41,823 nucleotides of DNA from Gammaproteobacteria bacterium (GTDB lineage Bacteria > Pseudomonadota > Gammaproteobacteria > UBA9214), in contig JAOUBY010000013.1 of assembly GCA_029860045.1 (NCBI GenBank), positions 1 through 41,823 on the forward strand. The letters run 5' to 3'. The position numbers and the translations under genes are program-made. Below, one piece after another: positions 9,266-17,193 of the stretch. Position 1 is the first letter of the stretch, and each line of letters opens with the position of its first letter. The notes beneath the pieces were generated by a model that worked only from the letters and a program-made list of their open reading frames with translations, did no database searches and was not told where the DNA came from.

Positions 9266-9275
9266 GGATACAGAA

Positions 9276-10376
9276 ATGAAACCCTATAGTCCTCAACCAT
9301 TTCCACCGAACGAATTGATGCTGGAGTCCATCGTGGCTCTCGTGGGGCGGGCTAACGCGTGCCTATCCCGCTACGATGGTTTACTAGAGAGCCTAGTCAA
9401 TCCTGGGGTACTTTTATCACCGCTACTAATGAAGGAAGCGGAGTTATCCTCGAGAATAGAGGGGACAATTGCTACAGCCAATGAAGTTTATCAGCAACAG
9501 GCTGGTGAAGAGTTTGAACCGGAAAAGAAAGCCGACATCCAAGAAATTTTAAATTACCGGAATACTCTTCGCGCTGCAGAACAAACCCTCAAGGAGCAGC
9601 CAGTCTCTCTTCATCTAATCCGTCAAATGCACGAGATTTTAATGGAGGGTGTACGCGGTAAAAATAAAAATCCTGGTAGATTTAGAGATACACAAAATTG
9701 GATTGGTCCAAGGGGTTGTTCGATTGAGGATGCAACATATGTGCCTCCGCCACCAATTGCTTTGAATGACCTACTAGAAAATTATATTACTTTCATCAAT
9801 GATAGAGATGATGCATTAGATCCGATTATCCAGGCTGCTCTTGTGCATGCACAATTCGAACTGATTCATCCTTTCGATGATGGCAATGGCCGTATAGGCC
9901 GGTTACTGATACCGCTCTTTCTTATGAAGAGGGGTTGCCTTGTGAGCCCTTCGTTATATATCAGCGGATATTTAGAGGCTAATCGTGACTCTTACTATGA
10001 CAGTCTGGGGCGCATATCAAGTGAGGGAGATTGGCTTGGCTGGATCCGGTATTTCTTAAACGCATTAGTCGATCAAGCTGAGAGCAATTTGCAGCTGGTT
10101 CGCCGAATAATAGAACTCTACGATAGAAAAAAGACTCAAATATCTGAGCTCCTTCACTCTGATAAAGGCATTTACATTCTTGATATGCTTTTCGATTCGC
10201 CCGTGTTCCGAGCCAACATGGTTCACGAGAGGCTTAAAATTCAACGTCAACGTGCAGCGCAGTATATTCGAACTCTTAGGGACGCCGGAGTAATTACAGA
10301 ATTACAACCAGCCAGCGGACGAAGACCTGCGTTACTGTCATTTGAAGATCTTTGGAAGATTACTGACCAGCAATAA
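9276..10376 (+). CDS. Fic domain protein (AMPylator family) with cis inhibitory motif and C-terminal winged helix
   Basis: Fic enzymes usually transfer AMP from ATP to a hydroxyl group on target proteins. The 366-residue product has an N-terminal Fic_N region with the inhibitory motif SSRIEG (58-63, the S/T-x-x-x-E-G form of self-inhibited class II enzymes), then the Fic core with the intact catalytic motif HPFDDGNGRIGR (198-209, His198). A C-terminal region from about 300 (FRANMVHERLKIQRQRAAQY...) looks like a winged helix-turn-helix. The frame can be opened at TTG 9252, but that lies inside the operator, and ATG 9276 has GGGA correctly spaced. Codon use and base composition are clearly more AT-rich than neighbours, and an attC-like site follows 52 bases after the stop, so transfer is likely. 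No separate antitoxin gene is seen. Confidence 0.93.
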   Translation: MKPYSPQPFPPNELMLESIVALVGRANACLSRYDGLLESLVNPGVLLSPLLMKEAELSSRIEGTIATANEVYQQQAGEEFEPEKKADIQEILNYRNTLRAAEQTLKEQPVSLHLIRQMHEILMEGVRGKNKNPGRFRDTQNWIGPRGCSIEDATYVPPPPIALNDLLENYITFINDRDDALDPIIQAALVHAQFELIHPFDDGNGRIGRLLIPLFLMKRGCLVSPSLYISGYLEANRDSYYDSLGRISSEGDWLGWIRYFLNALVDQAESNLQLVRRIIELYDRKKTQISELLHSDKGIYILDMLFDSPVFRANMVHERLKIQRQRAAQYIRTLRDAGVITELQPASGRRPALLSFEDLWKITDQQ

Positions 10377-10427
10377 TTCTATATCTGAGTACTCATTAAA
10401 CGAATATGGAAAAGTTGTGGCCGCACC

Positions 10428-10517
10428 CCATAACAGGTCGTCTGATCCGACGCGGGAAAGTTTTGTGGCGCTTCGCGGTGAGTACCTGGGCCGCGCAGCT
10501 CGACTCAAACGTTAGCT
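10428..10517 (+). mobile_element. Integron attC-like recombination site
   Basis: The 3' end reads CGACTCAAACGTTAG followed by CT, giving the crossover core GTTAGCT at 10511-10517 (GTTRRRY with one mismatch). The 5' end reads CATAACAGGTCGTCTGATCC. Aligned head to tail as attC half-sites, TAAC pairs with GTTA and the flanking L boxes match in length and roughly in sequence. CTTCGCGG lies in the central part. The overall shape (about 85 bases; TAACAnnTCGTnnnAnCCGACG ... CTCnACTCAAACGTTAG) is what I know from proteobacterial cassette arrays. No integron integrase or second clear attC lies in the window, so this would be a solitary cassette end. Confidence 0.65.
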
Positions 10518-10606
10518 GCTTTAGAGGTTTGGGGAGGGAAAATTTTCAATGGGTTACATGTGGCAAGGGCTTTGAGTTCTCTACGCGACTTTGCGCGAGG
10601 TAATTT

Positions 10607-10816
10607 TTAGTGCTTATTGCCATCGGTATCCACCGGCACCACGCCGGTGAACATCAGCAGGCGGTCTTCCAGCGAGGTATTTTCCAACCGGCGATCGGAC
10701 AGCTGACGGCGCTCGGCGAGCACCGTAATACCGTCACTGTCCTTGAGTGGAAAAGCGGAGGCCAGGCCCCAGCGTCGTTCTCCCCTGTGTCTTCTGTCGC
10801 TTAGTGCTGTTTTCAT
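10607..10816 (-). CDS. Small Arg-rich conserved hypothetical protein
   Basis: A 69-residue protein with no signal peptide or membrane segment. Its notable feature is two similar Arg-rich turns: DRRHRGERR near the start and ERRQLSDRRLEN near residue 45, linked by FPLKDSDGITV. The pattern FPL(K/R)D..G..V...RR..PDRRL.. is familiar from small uncharacterised gammaproteobacterial proteins, which supports it being real, as does its vertical-type composition next to the foreign Fic island. A 7-bp palindrome, GACCGATGGATCGGTC (10830-10845), sits 14 bases upstream of the ATG and could be an operator or leader hairpin. Function unknown. Confidence 0.65.
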   Translation of the reverse strand: MKTALSDRRHRGERRWGLASAFPLKDSDGITVLAERRQLSDRRLENTSLEDRLLMFTGVVPVDTDGNKH

Positions 10817-10953
10817 GTTGCTGTATCGTGACCGATGGATCGGTCTTCCCCCTTATTCCCTGTTATTTTACAGGATGTCTTGAGTCCTATTGTGTAGGAC
10901 ATTACCGACATTTTAAATAGCACAAATGGTTAGGTCTGACCGGGCCCGGGGTA

Positions 10954-12291
10954 TCAGCGTTGCCGGTAAATCAGTACCGACACCAGCAGTATGGCCGGTG
11001 CCCCAAGCAGGCCGGCATACAGGAAAAAGCTTGCGTAGCCGGCATGATCGACGACGATGCCGGAAAAACCACCGATAAACTTGGCAGGAAGCGTCATCAG
11101 TGAGCTGAACAGGGCGTACTGGGTTGCGGTGTAGCTGGTGTTGGTCAGGCTCGACAGCCAGGCAATGAAAGCCGAAGTGGCAAAACCACCGCCCAGGTTG
11201 TCGGCGCTGATGACGATGGCCAGCGTGACCAGGTTGGGTTCGCTGACCGCCAGCCAGACGAACAGCAGGTTGGTCGAGGCCACCAGGATGGCACCGGCCA
11301 ACAGCGGACGCAGGATGCCGAAACGTATCACCATGACGCCACCCAGACCGGCGCCGGCAATGGTCATGAAGAAGCCGAAGACCTTGGTGACATTGGCGAT
11401 ATCGGTCTTGCTGAAACCGAGATCGAGGTAGAACGGGTTGGCCATGACGCCCATGGTGATATCGCTGAGCTTGTAGGCGCCGACCAGCAGCAGGATAAGT
11501 ACCGCCAGTGCACCGTTGCGCTGGAAGAACTCCACGAACGGGCTGACCACGGCATCCGAGAACCAGGCGGCCAGCCGTGTCCACAGGGACTGCCTGCTGT
11601 TTAAGCCAACCGCGTGTTCAAGCCTTGCTTCCAGTGCCTCGGTGCGCGGGTCCGGCACATGCTGCGGCTCACGAATAATCAGCGTGGTGACGATGCCGAC
11701 TCCCATCAGTGCAGCCATGGCCAGGTAGGCGCCTGACCAGGAACTGGCCTCGGCAATGTAGAACGCGCCGGCGCCGGCGGCGAGCAGGGCGAGCCGGTAA
11801 CCCAGTACATAGGTGGCTGCCATGGCGCCCTGCAGGTTCTTGTCCACGGCCTCGATGCGATACGCATCGACGGTGATGTCCTGGGTGGCGGAACCGAATG
11901 CCACCAGCAACGCAAACAGCGCAAGTCGCGTCAGGTCCGCCTGCGGATCGGTCAGGGCCATCCCGGCCAGGCCCAGTGCAATGGTGATCTGGGCGGTTAG
12001 CATCCAGGCGCGGCGTTTGCCCAGTGCGCGCGTGAGCAGTGGCAACGGCAGGCGGTCGATGACCGGCGCCCAGAATACCTTGATGGAATAGGTGATGCCG
12101 ATCCAGCTGAAGAAACCGATGGTGGTGCGTGCAATATCGACATCACGCAGCCAGGCTGACAATGTCGAGAATACCAGCAGGAACGGCAGGCCGGCGGCGA
12201 AGCCGAGGAAGATCATGGCAACGACACGCGGGCGCGTGTAAATCGCAAGGGCCTGTTTCCAGCTGCCCGCGGTTATGTTGTCCTCATGCAT
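10954..12291 (-). CDS. ampG: AmpG-like major facilitator permease
   Basis: A 445-residue inner-membrane protein with about twelve hydrophobic helices. It begins like AmpG proteins: a short cytosolic tail, then VVAMIFLGFAAGLPFLLVFSTLSAWL, with SIKVFWAPVIDRLPLP after helix 2 and GKRRAWM in the loop after it. AmpG imports anhydromuropeptides (GlcNAc-anhMurNAc peptides) released during cell-wall turnover for recycling. The family match is strong at the N-terminus, and the second half (DITMGVMANPFYLDLGFSKTDIANVTK) is also AmpG-like. Other AmpG-family paralogues with different substrates exist, so specificity is inferred. It lies 77 bases downstream of metW on the same strand. Confidence 0.87.
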   Translation of the reverse strand: MHEDNITAGSWKQALAIYTRPRVVAMIFLGFAAGLPFLLVFSTLSAWLRDVDIARTTIGFFSWIGITYSIKVFWAPVIDRLPLPLLTRALGKRRAWMLTAQITIALGLAGMALTDPQADLTRLALFALLVAFGSATQDITVDAYRIEAVDKNLQGAMAATYVLGYRLALLAAGAGAFYIAEASSWSGAYLAMAALMGVGIVTTLIIREPQHVPDPRTEALEARLEHAVGLNSRQSLWTRLAAWFSDAVVSPFVEFFQRNGALAVLILLLVGAYKLSDITMGVMANPFYLDLGFSKTDIANVTKVFGFFMTIAGAGLGGVMVIRFGILRPLLAGAILVASTNLLFVWLAVSEPNLVTLAIVISADNLGGGFATSAFIAWLSSLTNTSYTATQYALFSSLMTLPAKFIGGFSGIVVDHAGYASFFLYAGLLGAPAILLVSVLIYRQR

Positions 12292-12368
12292 GTATCGGGA
12301 GTATCCGCCTGCAGCTTCGGCCCATTATCTGCCGCTCCGGGCAGCATGGCAGCCGCTGCCTGTGGTTA

Positions 12369-12968
12369 TCACTGCCGTCTGAAACGGTACAGCGCATTGC
12401 GTCCAAGCAGGTTGGGAAGCAGGTTGTCGCCGACCTTGCTGTGGCGCTCCTTGTTGACCATGGTGCGTTGCAGGATATGAATGCCACGTTCGCGGCACAG
12501 CTGCTCAAAGTCATTCACGGTACACAGGTGGATGTTGGGCGTGCTGTACCACGGGTTGGGCAGGGTGCGTGACATGGGCATCCGTCCACCCACGGCCAGT
12601 TGCAGGCGGTTATACCAGTGCGCGAAGTTCGGGAAGGTGACGATGCCTTCATTACCCAGGCGCAGCATTTCTTCCAGCAGCCGGTCCGGGAAACGCACGG
12701 CCTGCAGGGTCTGTGTCATGATCACGTAGTCAAACGATTGGCCGGAGAAGTCCTGCAGGCCGGCATCCAGGTCGGTCTGGATGACGTTGACGCCGGCCTG
12801 GATACAGCGCGTGATGTTGGCATCATCGATCTCCAGGCCATAGCCGGTAACATTGCGCGTCTCCTGCAGATATTTCAGCAGTGCGCCGTCACCACAACCC
12901 AGGTCCAGCACGCGGCTGCCGGGCTTGATCCATTCACTGATGATCGACAGGTCCGGGCGCAGGCTCAT
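12369..12968 (-). CDS. metW: MetW, class I methyltransferase-fold methionine biosynthesis protein
   Basis: The 199-residue protein has a Rossmann-type SAM-binding start, [17 protein letters not shown] (about 17-33), acidic GLEIDD after strand 2, and the family-specific [20 protein letters not shown] and [13 protein letters not shown]. MetW is coupled to MetX and is needed for its homoserine acyltransferase activity in proteobacteria (established for the pair in general; not shown here). Its ATG overlaps the metX stop by four bases (ATGA), so translation is coupled. Confidence 0.95.
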   Translation of the reverse strand: MSLRPDLSIISEWIKPGSRVLDLGCGDGALLKYLQETRNVTGYGLEIDDANITRCIQAGVNVIQTDLDAGLQDFSGQSFDYVIMTQTLQAVRFPDRLLEEMLRLGNEGIVTFPNFAHWYNRLQLAVGGRMPMSRTLPNPWYSTPNIHLCTVNDFEQLCRERGIHILQRTMVNKERHSKVGDNLLPNLLGRNALYRFRRQ

Positions 12969-14116
12969 GAGGCAGCAGTCTCCGCGGCAATGCGCTGCAT
13001 GTAGGCGCTGAATACTTCCAGGTACTGCGGTATTTTCATCAGGAAGGCGTCGTGACCCTCGTCGGCCTCGATGCCTGCATAGACAACATCGAGGTTGTTT
13101 TCCAGCAGGGCGCGCACGATCTCACGCGAGCGTGCCGGGGAAAAGCGCCAGTCGCTGGTGAACGAGATGACCAGGAATTTTGTCTGTGCCTGTTTCAGCG
13201 CGCGCGTCAGGTCGTTGCCGTACTCCTTGGCCGGGTCGAAATGGTCCAGCGTCTTGGTCATCAGCAGGTAGGTGTTGGCATCGAATTCGCCGGCAAACTT
13301 GCTGCCCTGGTAGCGCAGGTAGCTTTCTACCTGGAACTCCATGTCGAAACCGGTGGTCGGCGAGCCGGCCTGCAGTTCGCGCCCGAACTTGGCATGCATG
13401 CTGTCGTCCGACAGGTAGGTGATGTGGCCGAGCATGCGCGCCAGCCGCAGGCCGCGCTCCGGTATCACGTTGTGCTGGTAGTAGTCGCCATCGTGGAAAT
13501 CCGGGTCGGACTTGATCGCGGTTCGCGCCACTTCGTTGAAGGCAATGTTCTGTGTCGACAGGTGCGGGGCGGCCGCGATGACCACGGCGTGTGCCAGCCG
13601 TTGCGGGTAATCGATCGACCACTGCAGCGCCTGCATGCCACCCAGGCTGCCGCCCACCACGGCGGCCCAGCACTCGATGCCGAGTGCGTCCGCAAGCTGC
13701 GCCTGGCTGTGCACCCAGTCCTTGACCACGATGTCCGGGAAGTCGCGGCCATAAGGTTTACCGGTGGCCGGATTGACACTGGCCGGACCGGTGGAGCCGT
13801 GGCAGCCGCCGAGGTTGTTACTGCACACGACAAAAAAGTGGTTGGTATCAATGGGCTTGCCGGGACCCACGCAGGTGTCCCACCAGCCAGGCTTGCGGTC
13901 TTCCATGGAGTGGAAGCCGGCGGCGTGGTGATTGCTCGACAGGGCGTGACAGATCAGGATGGCATTGGAGTGTTCCGCATTCAGCTCACCGTAGGTTTCG
14001 TAGGCGAGCGTATAGCCCGCGAGGGTCGCGCCACTTTCCAGCGCCAGCGGCTGCTGGAAGGTCATGGCTTGTGGGGAGACCAGGCCAACGCTGTCTGTCG
14101 GCAATACCTCGGGCAT
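12965..14116 (-). CDS. metX: Homoserine O-acyltransferase MetX
   Basis: MetX activates homoserine by O-acylation, the first committed step of methionine synthesis. The 383-residue alpha/beta-hydrolase shows the nucleophile elbow [10 protein letters not shown] (Ser157), Asp322 in [10 protein letters not shown] and His355 in [10 protein letters not shown], the full catalytic triad. [12 protein letters not shown] and GPGKPIDT are further family blocks. In gammaproteobacteria, MetX proteins paired with MetW often use succinyl-CoA rather than acetyl-CoA, but the donor cannot be decided with confidence here. The start ATG at 14116 gives a typical N-terminus. It is the first gene of metX-metW. Confidence 0.95.
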   Translation of the reverse strand: MPEVLPTDSVGLVSPQAMTFQQPLALESGATLAGYTLAYETYGELNAEHSNAILICHALSSNHHAAGFHSMEDRKPGWWDTCVGPGKPIDTNHFFVVCSNNLGGCHGSTGPASVNPATGKPYGRDFPDIVVKDWVHSQAQLADALGIECWAAVVGGSLGGMQALQWSIDYPQRLAHAVVIAAAPHLSTQNIAFNEVARTAIKSDPDFHDGDYYQHNVIPERGLRLARMLGHITYLSDDSMHAKFGRELQAGSPTTGFDMEFQVESYLRYQGSKFAGEFDANTYLLMTKTLDHFDPAKEYGNDLTRALKQAQTKFLVISFTSDWRFSPARSREIVRALLENNLDVVYAGIEADEGHDAFLMKIPQYLEVFSAYMQRIAAETAAS

Positions 14117-14186
14117 GGTAATTATCTGTAGCGCCTCTAAAAATCAGGGTTCAGAGTCTAATTGTCACGCCACAGGCGCGCAACAA

Positions 14187-14483
14187 TCAATCGCCTGCCG
14201 GCGTGATCTCCGGCAGTAGCCGGGCGGGCTGACGGATGCGGATACGCTTGGCGCGTGCACTGGCCCCGGACAGCAGTGAGACATTGCGCAGTGGCACGTC
14301 GAACAGCCCGGCCAGGTAACGCAACAGATAGCTATTGGCCTTGCCGTCTACCGGCGGTGCGCAGATGCGGATTTTCAGCCGTTCACCGTAGCAGCCATCC
14401 ACTCGGTCGGTCCTGGCGCCGGGCTGAACGTGTACGGCAAGCAGCAGGTCCTCGCCGTCCCAGTGGAACCAGGGTGCCGGCAA
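14187..14483 (-). CDS. yggU: DUF167 / YggU family protein, TTG start
   Basis: A 98-residue protein with the family pattern VHVQPGARTDRV near residue 17, followed by LKIRICAPPVDGKAN and a C-terminal half ending VSLLSGASARAKRIRI. The biochemical role of DUF167 proteins is not known; they commonly sit after yggT. In its frame the yggT stop TGA is at 14490-14492, so the start must lie downstream of it. The first usable codon is TTG at 14481-14483, only six bases past the yggT stop, with no clear ribosome-binding sequence, so translational coupling to yggT is likely. Confidence 0.9.
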   Translation of the reverse strand: MPAPWFHWDGEDLLLAVHVQPGARTDRVDGCYGERLKIRICAPPVDGKANSYLLRYLAGLFDVPLRNVSLLSGASARAKRIRIRQPARLLPEITPAGD

Positions 14484-14489
14484 GCAGGG

Positions 14490-15041
14490 TCAGCCAAGCA
14501 GGGGCAGGATCAGCATGCGTGCGACCTGCAGGGCAATCAGGGCAAACAGGGGCGAAAGATCAATGCCCGAGAGCGGCGGGATGATGCGCCGGAACGGCTG
14601 CAATATCGGGTTGGTGAGGCTGTACAGGATCGAATTGACCGGGTTGTAGGTGCCGGGGCTGACCCAGCTCAGGATGACCTGCACAATGATGGCAAACAGA
14701 AACACATTGATCAGTAACATGATCAGCTCGCCCACGGTAAAGGCCAGCATGGCGACGAATGACACACTCACGCCGCGTAGTGCAACGACAATCAGCACCG
14801 ACAGCAGTTGCAGGACCAGCATCAGCACCACGGCCGAGGTGTCGAACTTGCCGACGGTCGGGATTACCTTGCGCATCGGTACCAGTAGCGGGTTGGTAAC
14901 GCGCACCAGGAACTGACTCACCGGGTTGTAGAAGTCCGCGCGTACCAGGCCAAGCAGGAAACGCAGCATCACCGCCAGGATGTACAGGCTGAACAGCGTG
15001 GTAATCAGAAATTCCAGCGGGTTGCTCAGGTAGCTGTTCAT
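14490..15041 (-). CDS. yggT: YggT family integral membrane protein
   Basis: A 183-residue protein made of two YGGT repeats, each with a pair of hydrophobic helices: about 8-85 and 100-180. The repeat signature (F)YNPVSQFLVRVTNPLLVPMRKVIP recurs as TYNPVNSILYSLTNPILQPFRRIIP. YGGT proteins are found across bacteria and plastids and are linked to membrane or division functions, without a settled mechanism. The start overlaps the end of proC by four bases, making proC-yggT-yggU one translational unit. Confidence 0.93.
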   Translation of the reverse strand: MNSYLSNPLEFLITTLFSLYILAVMLRFLLGLVRADFYNPVSQFLVRVTNPLLVPMRKVIPTVGKFDTSAVVLMLVLQLLSVLIVVALRGVSVSFVAMLAFTVGELIMLLINVFLFAIIVQVILSWVSPGTYNPVNSILYSLTNPILQPFRRIIPPLSGIDLSPLFALIALQVARMLILPLLG

Positions 15042-15868
15042 GATCGGTGTCCGAATTCCTGTGCCAGTTCGCGCGAACGTTCAGCCGCGGACTTGAGCGC
15101 CTTGCTGACCAGTGCCGCGAGGCCGTTATCCTGAAAAGTAGTGATGGCTCGTTCAGTGGTTCCACCGGGAGAAGTGACGTGCCGCCGCAGGGCAGCTGCG
15201 TCTTCCGGGCTTTCGAGCGCCATCTTAGCAGCCCCGAAAGCGGTTTGCAGGGTCAGCAGGCGCGCCGTTTCTTCCGGCAGGCCGAGTTCGCAGCCGGCTT
15301 CCTGCAGTGCCTCCATGAACAGAAAGAAATAGGCGGGGCCGCTGCCGGACAATGCGGTAACGGCATCCATCAGGGCTTCGTCCTCGATCCAGATCGTCAG
15401 GCCCACGGCACGCAAAATCGATTCCGCCGCATCGCGCTGCTGCTCACTGACGGCGCTGTTGGCGTACAGTGCGGTCGCGCCACTCTGCACCAGTGCCGGT
15501 GTATTGGGCATGCTGCGCACGATGGCGGTATCGGCGCCGATCCAGTCGCACAGGTCTGCTTCCTGGATGCCGGCGGCAATCGACAGGACCAGCGCACGTT
15601 GGCGTGCAACGGCCGGTGCCAGCGCCCGTGCCACGCTTTCCACCATTTGCGGTTTGACTGCCAGCACAATGATATCGGCAGTAGCCGCCGCCGTGTCGTT
15701 GTCTGTTGTGGTGGTGATGCCATGGCGTGTGGCAAGGCGTTCCAGTTGCCGGTCATCGGGGTCGGCCACCGTGATTTTCGCAGGATCCCAGCCGTCAGCG
15801 ATCAGTCCGCCGACCAGGCTGCCCGCCATGTTGCCGCCACCGATAAAAGCCAATGTCATGTCAGTCAT
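15038..15868 (-). CDS. proC: Pyrroline-5-carboxylate reductase
   Basis: ProC reduces 1-pyrroline-5-carboxylate to proline with NAD(P)H. The 276-residue form starting MTDMTLAF has the dinucleotide-binding IGGGNMAGSL (about 9-18), VKPQMV, MPNTPA, and the C-terminal signature SGSGPAYFFLFMEAL and HVTSPGGTTERAI. The open frame continues 22 codons upstream, but these encode an Arg-rich stretch atypical for ProC, so I start at 15868; the second ATG three codons later is also possible. In many gammaproteobacteria yggS lies between pilT and proC; here it is absent, with only 265 non-coding bases to pilT. Confidence 0.95.
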   Translation of the reverse strand: MTDMTLAFIGGGNMAGSLVGGLIADGWDPAKITVADPDDRQLERLATRHGITTTTDNDTAAATADIIVLAVKPQMVESVARALAPAVARQRALVLSIAAGIQEADLCDWIGADTAIVRSMPNTPALVQSGATALYANSAVSEQQRDAAESILRAVGLTIWIEDEALMDAVTALSGSGPAYFFLFMEALQEAGCELGLPEETARLLTLQTAFGAAKMALESPEDAAALRRHVTSPGGTTERAITTFQDNGLAALVSKALKSAAERSRELAQEFGHRS

Positions 15869-16133
15869 GTTTCGACGATACAGGATGCGCGCGGTGATCG
15901 ACAAGCGCCGGCAGGCCGGTGCATTTGCTGGCATAACCGGTCAGCATGCGGTGACGCGTGGACTGGCGGGTTGCTGACATAGACCATTGAAAACGTTTGG
16001 TATTTTTACCAGCAGCCCGGTGGCAGGCGACAGCCTCCGTGCCTGGTCATGAAGGCCCTTCGTACGTGTTCAAGTCTGGTCGCGCACAGTCGATAAAGCT
16101 TGACGAGTACTCACTTCATATAGAGGAGCAGGC

Positions 16134-17171
16134 ATGGATATTGCTGAACTACTGACTTTCAGCGTCAACAACGGTGCATCGGATTTGCATCTCTCGGCCG
16201 GGATGCCACCGATGATTCGCGTGGATGGCGATATGCGCAAGGTCAACGTGCCGGTTCTGGACCACAAGACAGTGCACAGTCTTGTCTACGACATCATGAG
16301 CGACAAGCAGCGCAAGGACTACGAGGAGTTCTTCGAGACCGATTTTTCCTTCGAGATTCCCAACCTCGCCCGCTTTCGTGTCAACGCATTCAATCACAAT
16401 CGTGGCGCAGGTGCGGTGTTCCGAACCATTCCTTCCGATATTCTCGGCCTGGATGACCTCGGCACGCCACAGATATTCAAGGAAATTGCTGATACCCCGC
16501 GCGGCCTGGTGCTGGTGACCGGCCCGACCGGTTCCGGTAAGTCGACCACGCTGGCGGCGATGATCGATTACATCAACCAGAAGGCCTACGACCACATCCT
16601 GACCATCGAGGATCCGATCGAGTTTGTGCACGAGAGCAAGAAATGCCTGATCAACCAGCGTGAGGTACATCGGGATACCAAGGGCTTCAACGAGGCACTG
16701 CGTTCGGCGCTGCGTGAAGACCCGGATACCATCCTGGTGGGTGAAATGCGTGACCTGGAAACCATTCGTCTGGCATTGACCGCGGCGGAAACCGGCCACC
16801 TGGTATTTGGCACCCTGCATACCACCTCCGCAGCCAAGACCATTGACCGTGTGATCGATGTATTCCCGGCCGCAGAAAAGACCATGGTGCGTTCCATGCT
16901 GTCAGAGTCGCTGCGTGCGGTGATAGCGCAGACGCTGCTGAAGAAGATCGGCGGCGGTCGTATTGCGGCATGGGAAATCATGGTCGGTACGCCGGCCATC
17001 CGTAACCTGATCCGCGAGGACAAGGTGGCGCAGATGTATTCGGCCATCCAGACCGGTAATGCCGTTGGCATGACCACGCTGGATCAGTACCTGAAGGATA
17101 TCCTGCAGAAGGGCCTGATCACCAAGCAGGATGCGCAATCCAAGGCGGCCATCAAGGAAAACTTCAGGTAG
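16134..17171 (+). CDS. pilT: Type IV pilus retraction ATPase PilT
   Basis: PilT is the hexameric cytoplasmic motor that depolymerises type IV pili, powering twitching motility and DNA uptake. The 345-residue protein has Walker A GPTGSGKST (130-138), Asp box LTIEDPIEF, Walker B ILVGEMRD (Glu204) and His box GHLVFGTLHT (His222, His229). It ends with the PilT-specific AIRNLIRE element near residue 287, which is needed for retraction and distinguishes it from PilU. A GAGGAG ribosome-binding sequence lies upstream of the ATG. pilU follows after 22 bases in the same operon. Confidence 0.97.
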   Translation: MDIAELLTFSVNNGASDLHLSAGMPPMIRVDGDMRKVNVPVLDHKTVHSLVYDIMSDKQRKDYEEFFETDFSFEIPNLARFRVNAFNHNRGAGAVFRTIPSDILGLDDLGTPQIFKEIADTPRGLVLVTGPTGSGKSTTLAAMIDYINQKAYDHILTIEDPIEFVHESKKCLINQREVHRDTKGFNEALRSALREDPDTILVGEMRDLETIRLALTAAETGHLVFGTLHTTSAAKTIDRVIDVFPAAEKTMVRSMLSESLRAVIAQTLLKKIGGGRIAAWEIMVGTPAIRNLIREDKVAQMYSAIQTGNAVGMTTLDQYLKDILQKGLITKQDAQSKAAIKENFR

Positions 17172-17193
17172 GTACTGAACGCGGAGAGCGATT

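Larger units (their letters stand above)
8938..9275. other. Intergenic region at the left edge of the Fic island
   Basis: This 338-base stretch holds no gene. The first 60 bases (accaagccgcagag..., gggcacagagacaaa) look like the degenerate cacagag-type intergenic sequence common in environmental proteobacteria. A short hairpin repeat follows at 9004-9023. From about 9030 the DNA becomes AT-richer. GCCTAAC at 9084-9090 agrees with the RYYYAAC core of an attC site but lacks a convincing partner. The last 85 bases carry the operator-like inverted repeat in front of the Fic gene. Confidence 0.5.

Noticed and set aside
9252-9275. Earlier TTG start for the Fic protein
   Set aside because: It lies inside the right-hand operator palindrome and lacks a ribosome-binding sequence, whereas ATG 9276 has GGGA at good spacing.
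9276-10376. Fic toxin with a separate antitoxin gene
   Set aside because: No small antitoxin frame precedes it; the inhibitory SSRIEG motif is built into the same protein.
10406-10603. 65-codon frame after the Fic gene
   Set aside because: It runs through the attC-like structure, has no family resemblance and no ribosome-binding site.
15960-15975. Sigma-54 promoter for pilT (TGGCGGGTTGCT)
   Set aside because: The GG and GC elements are seven bases apart rather than the required ten.
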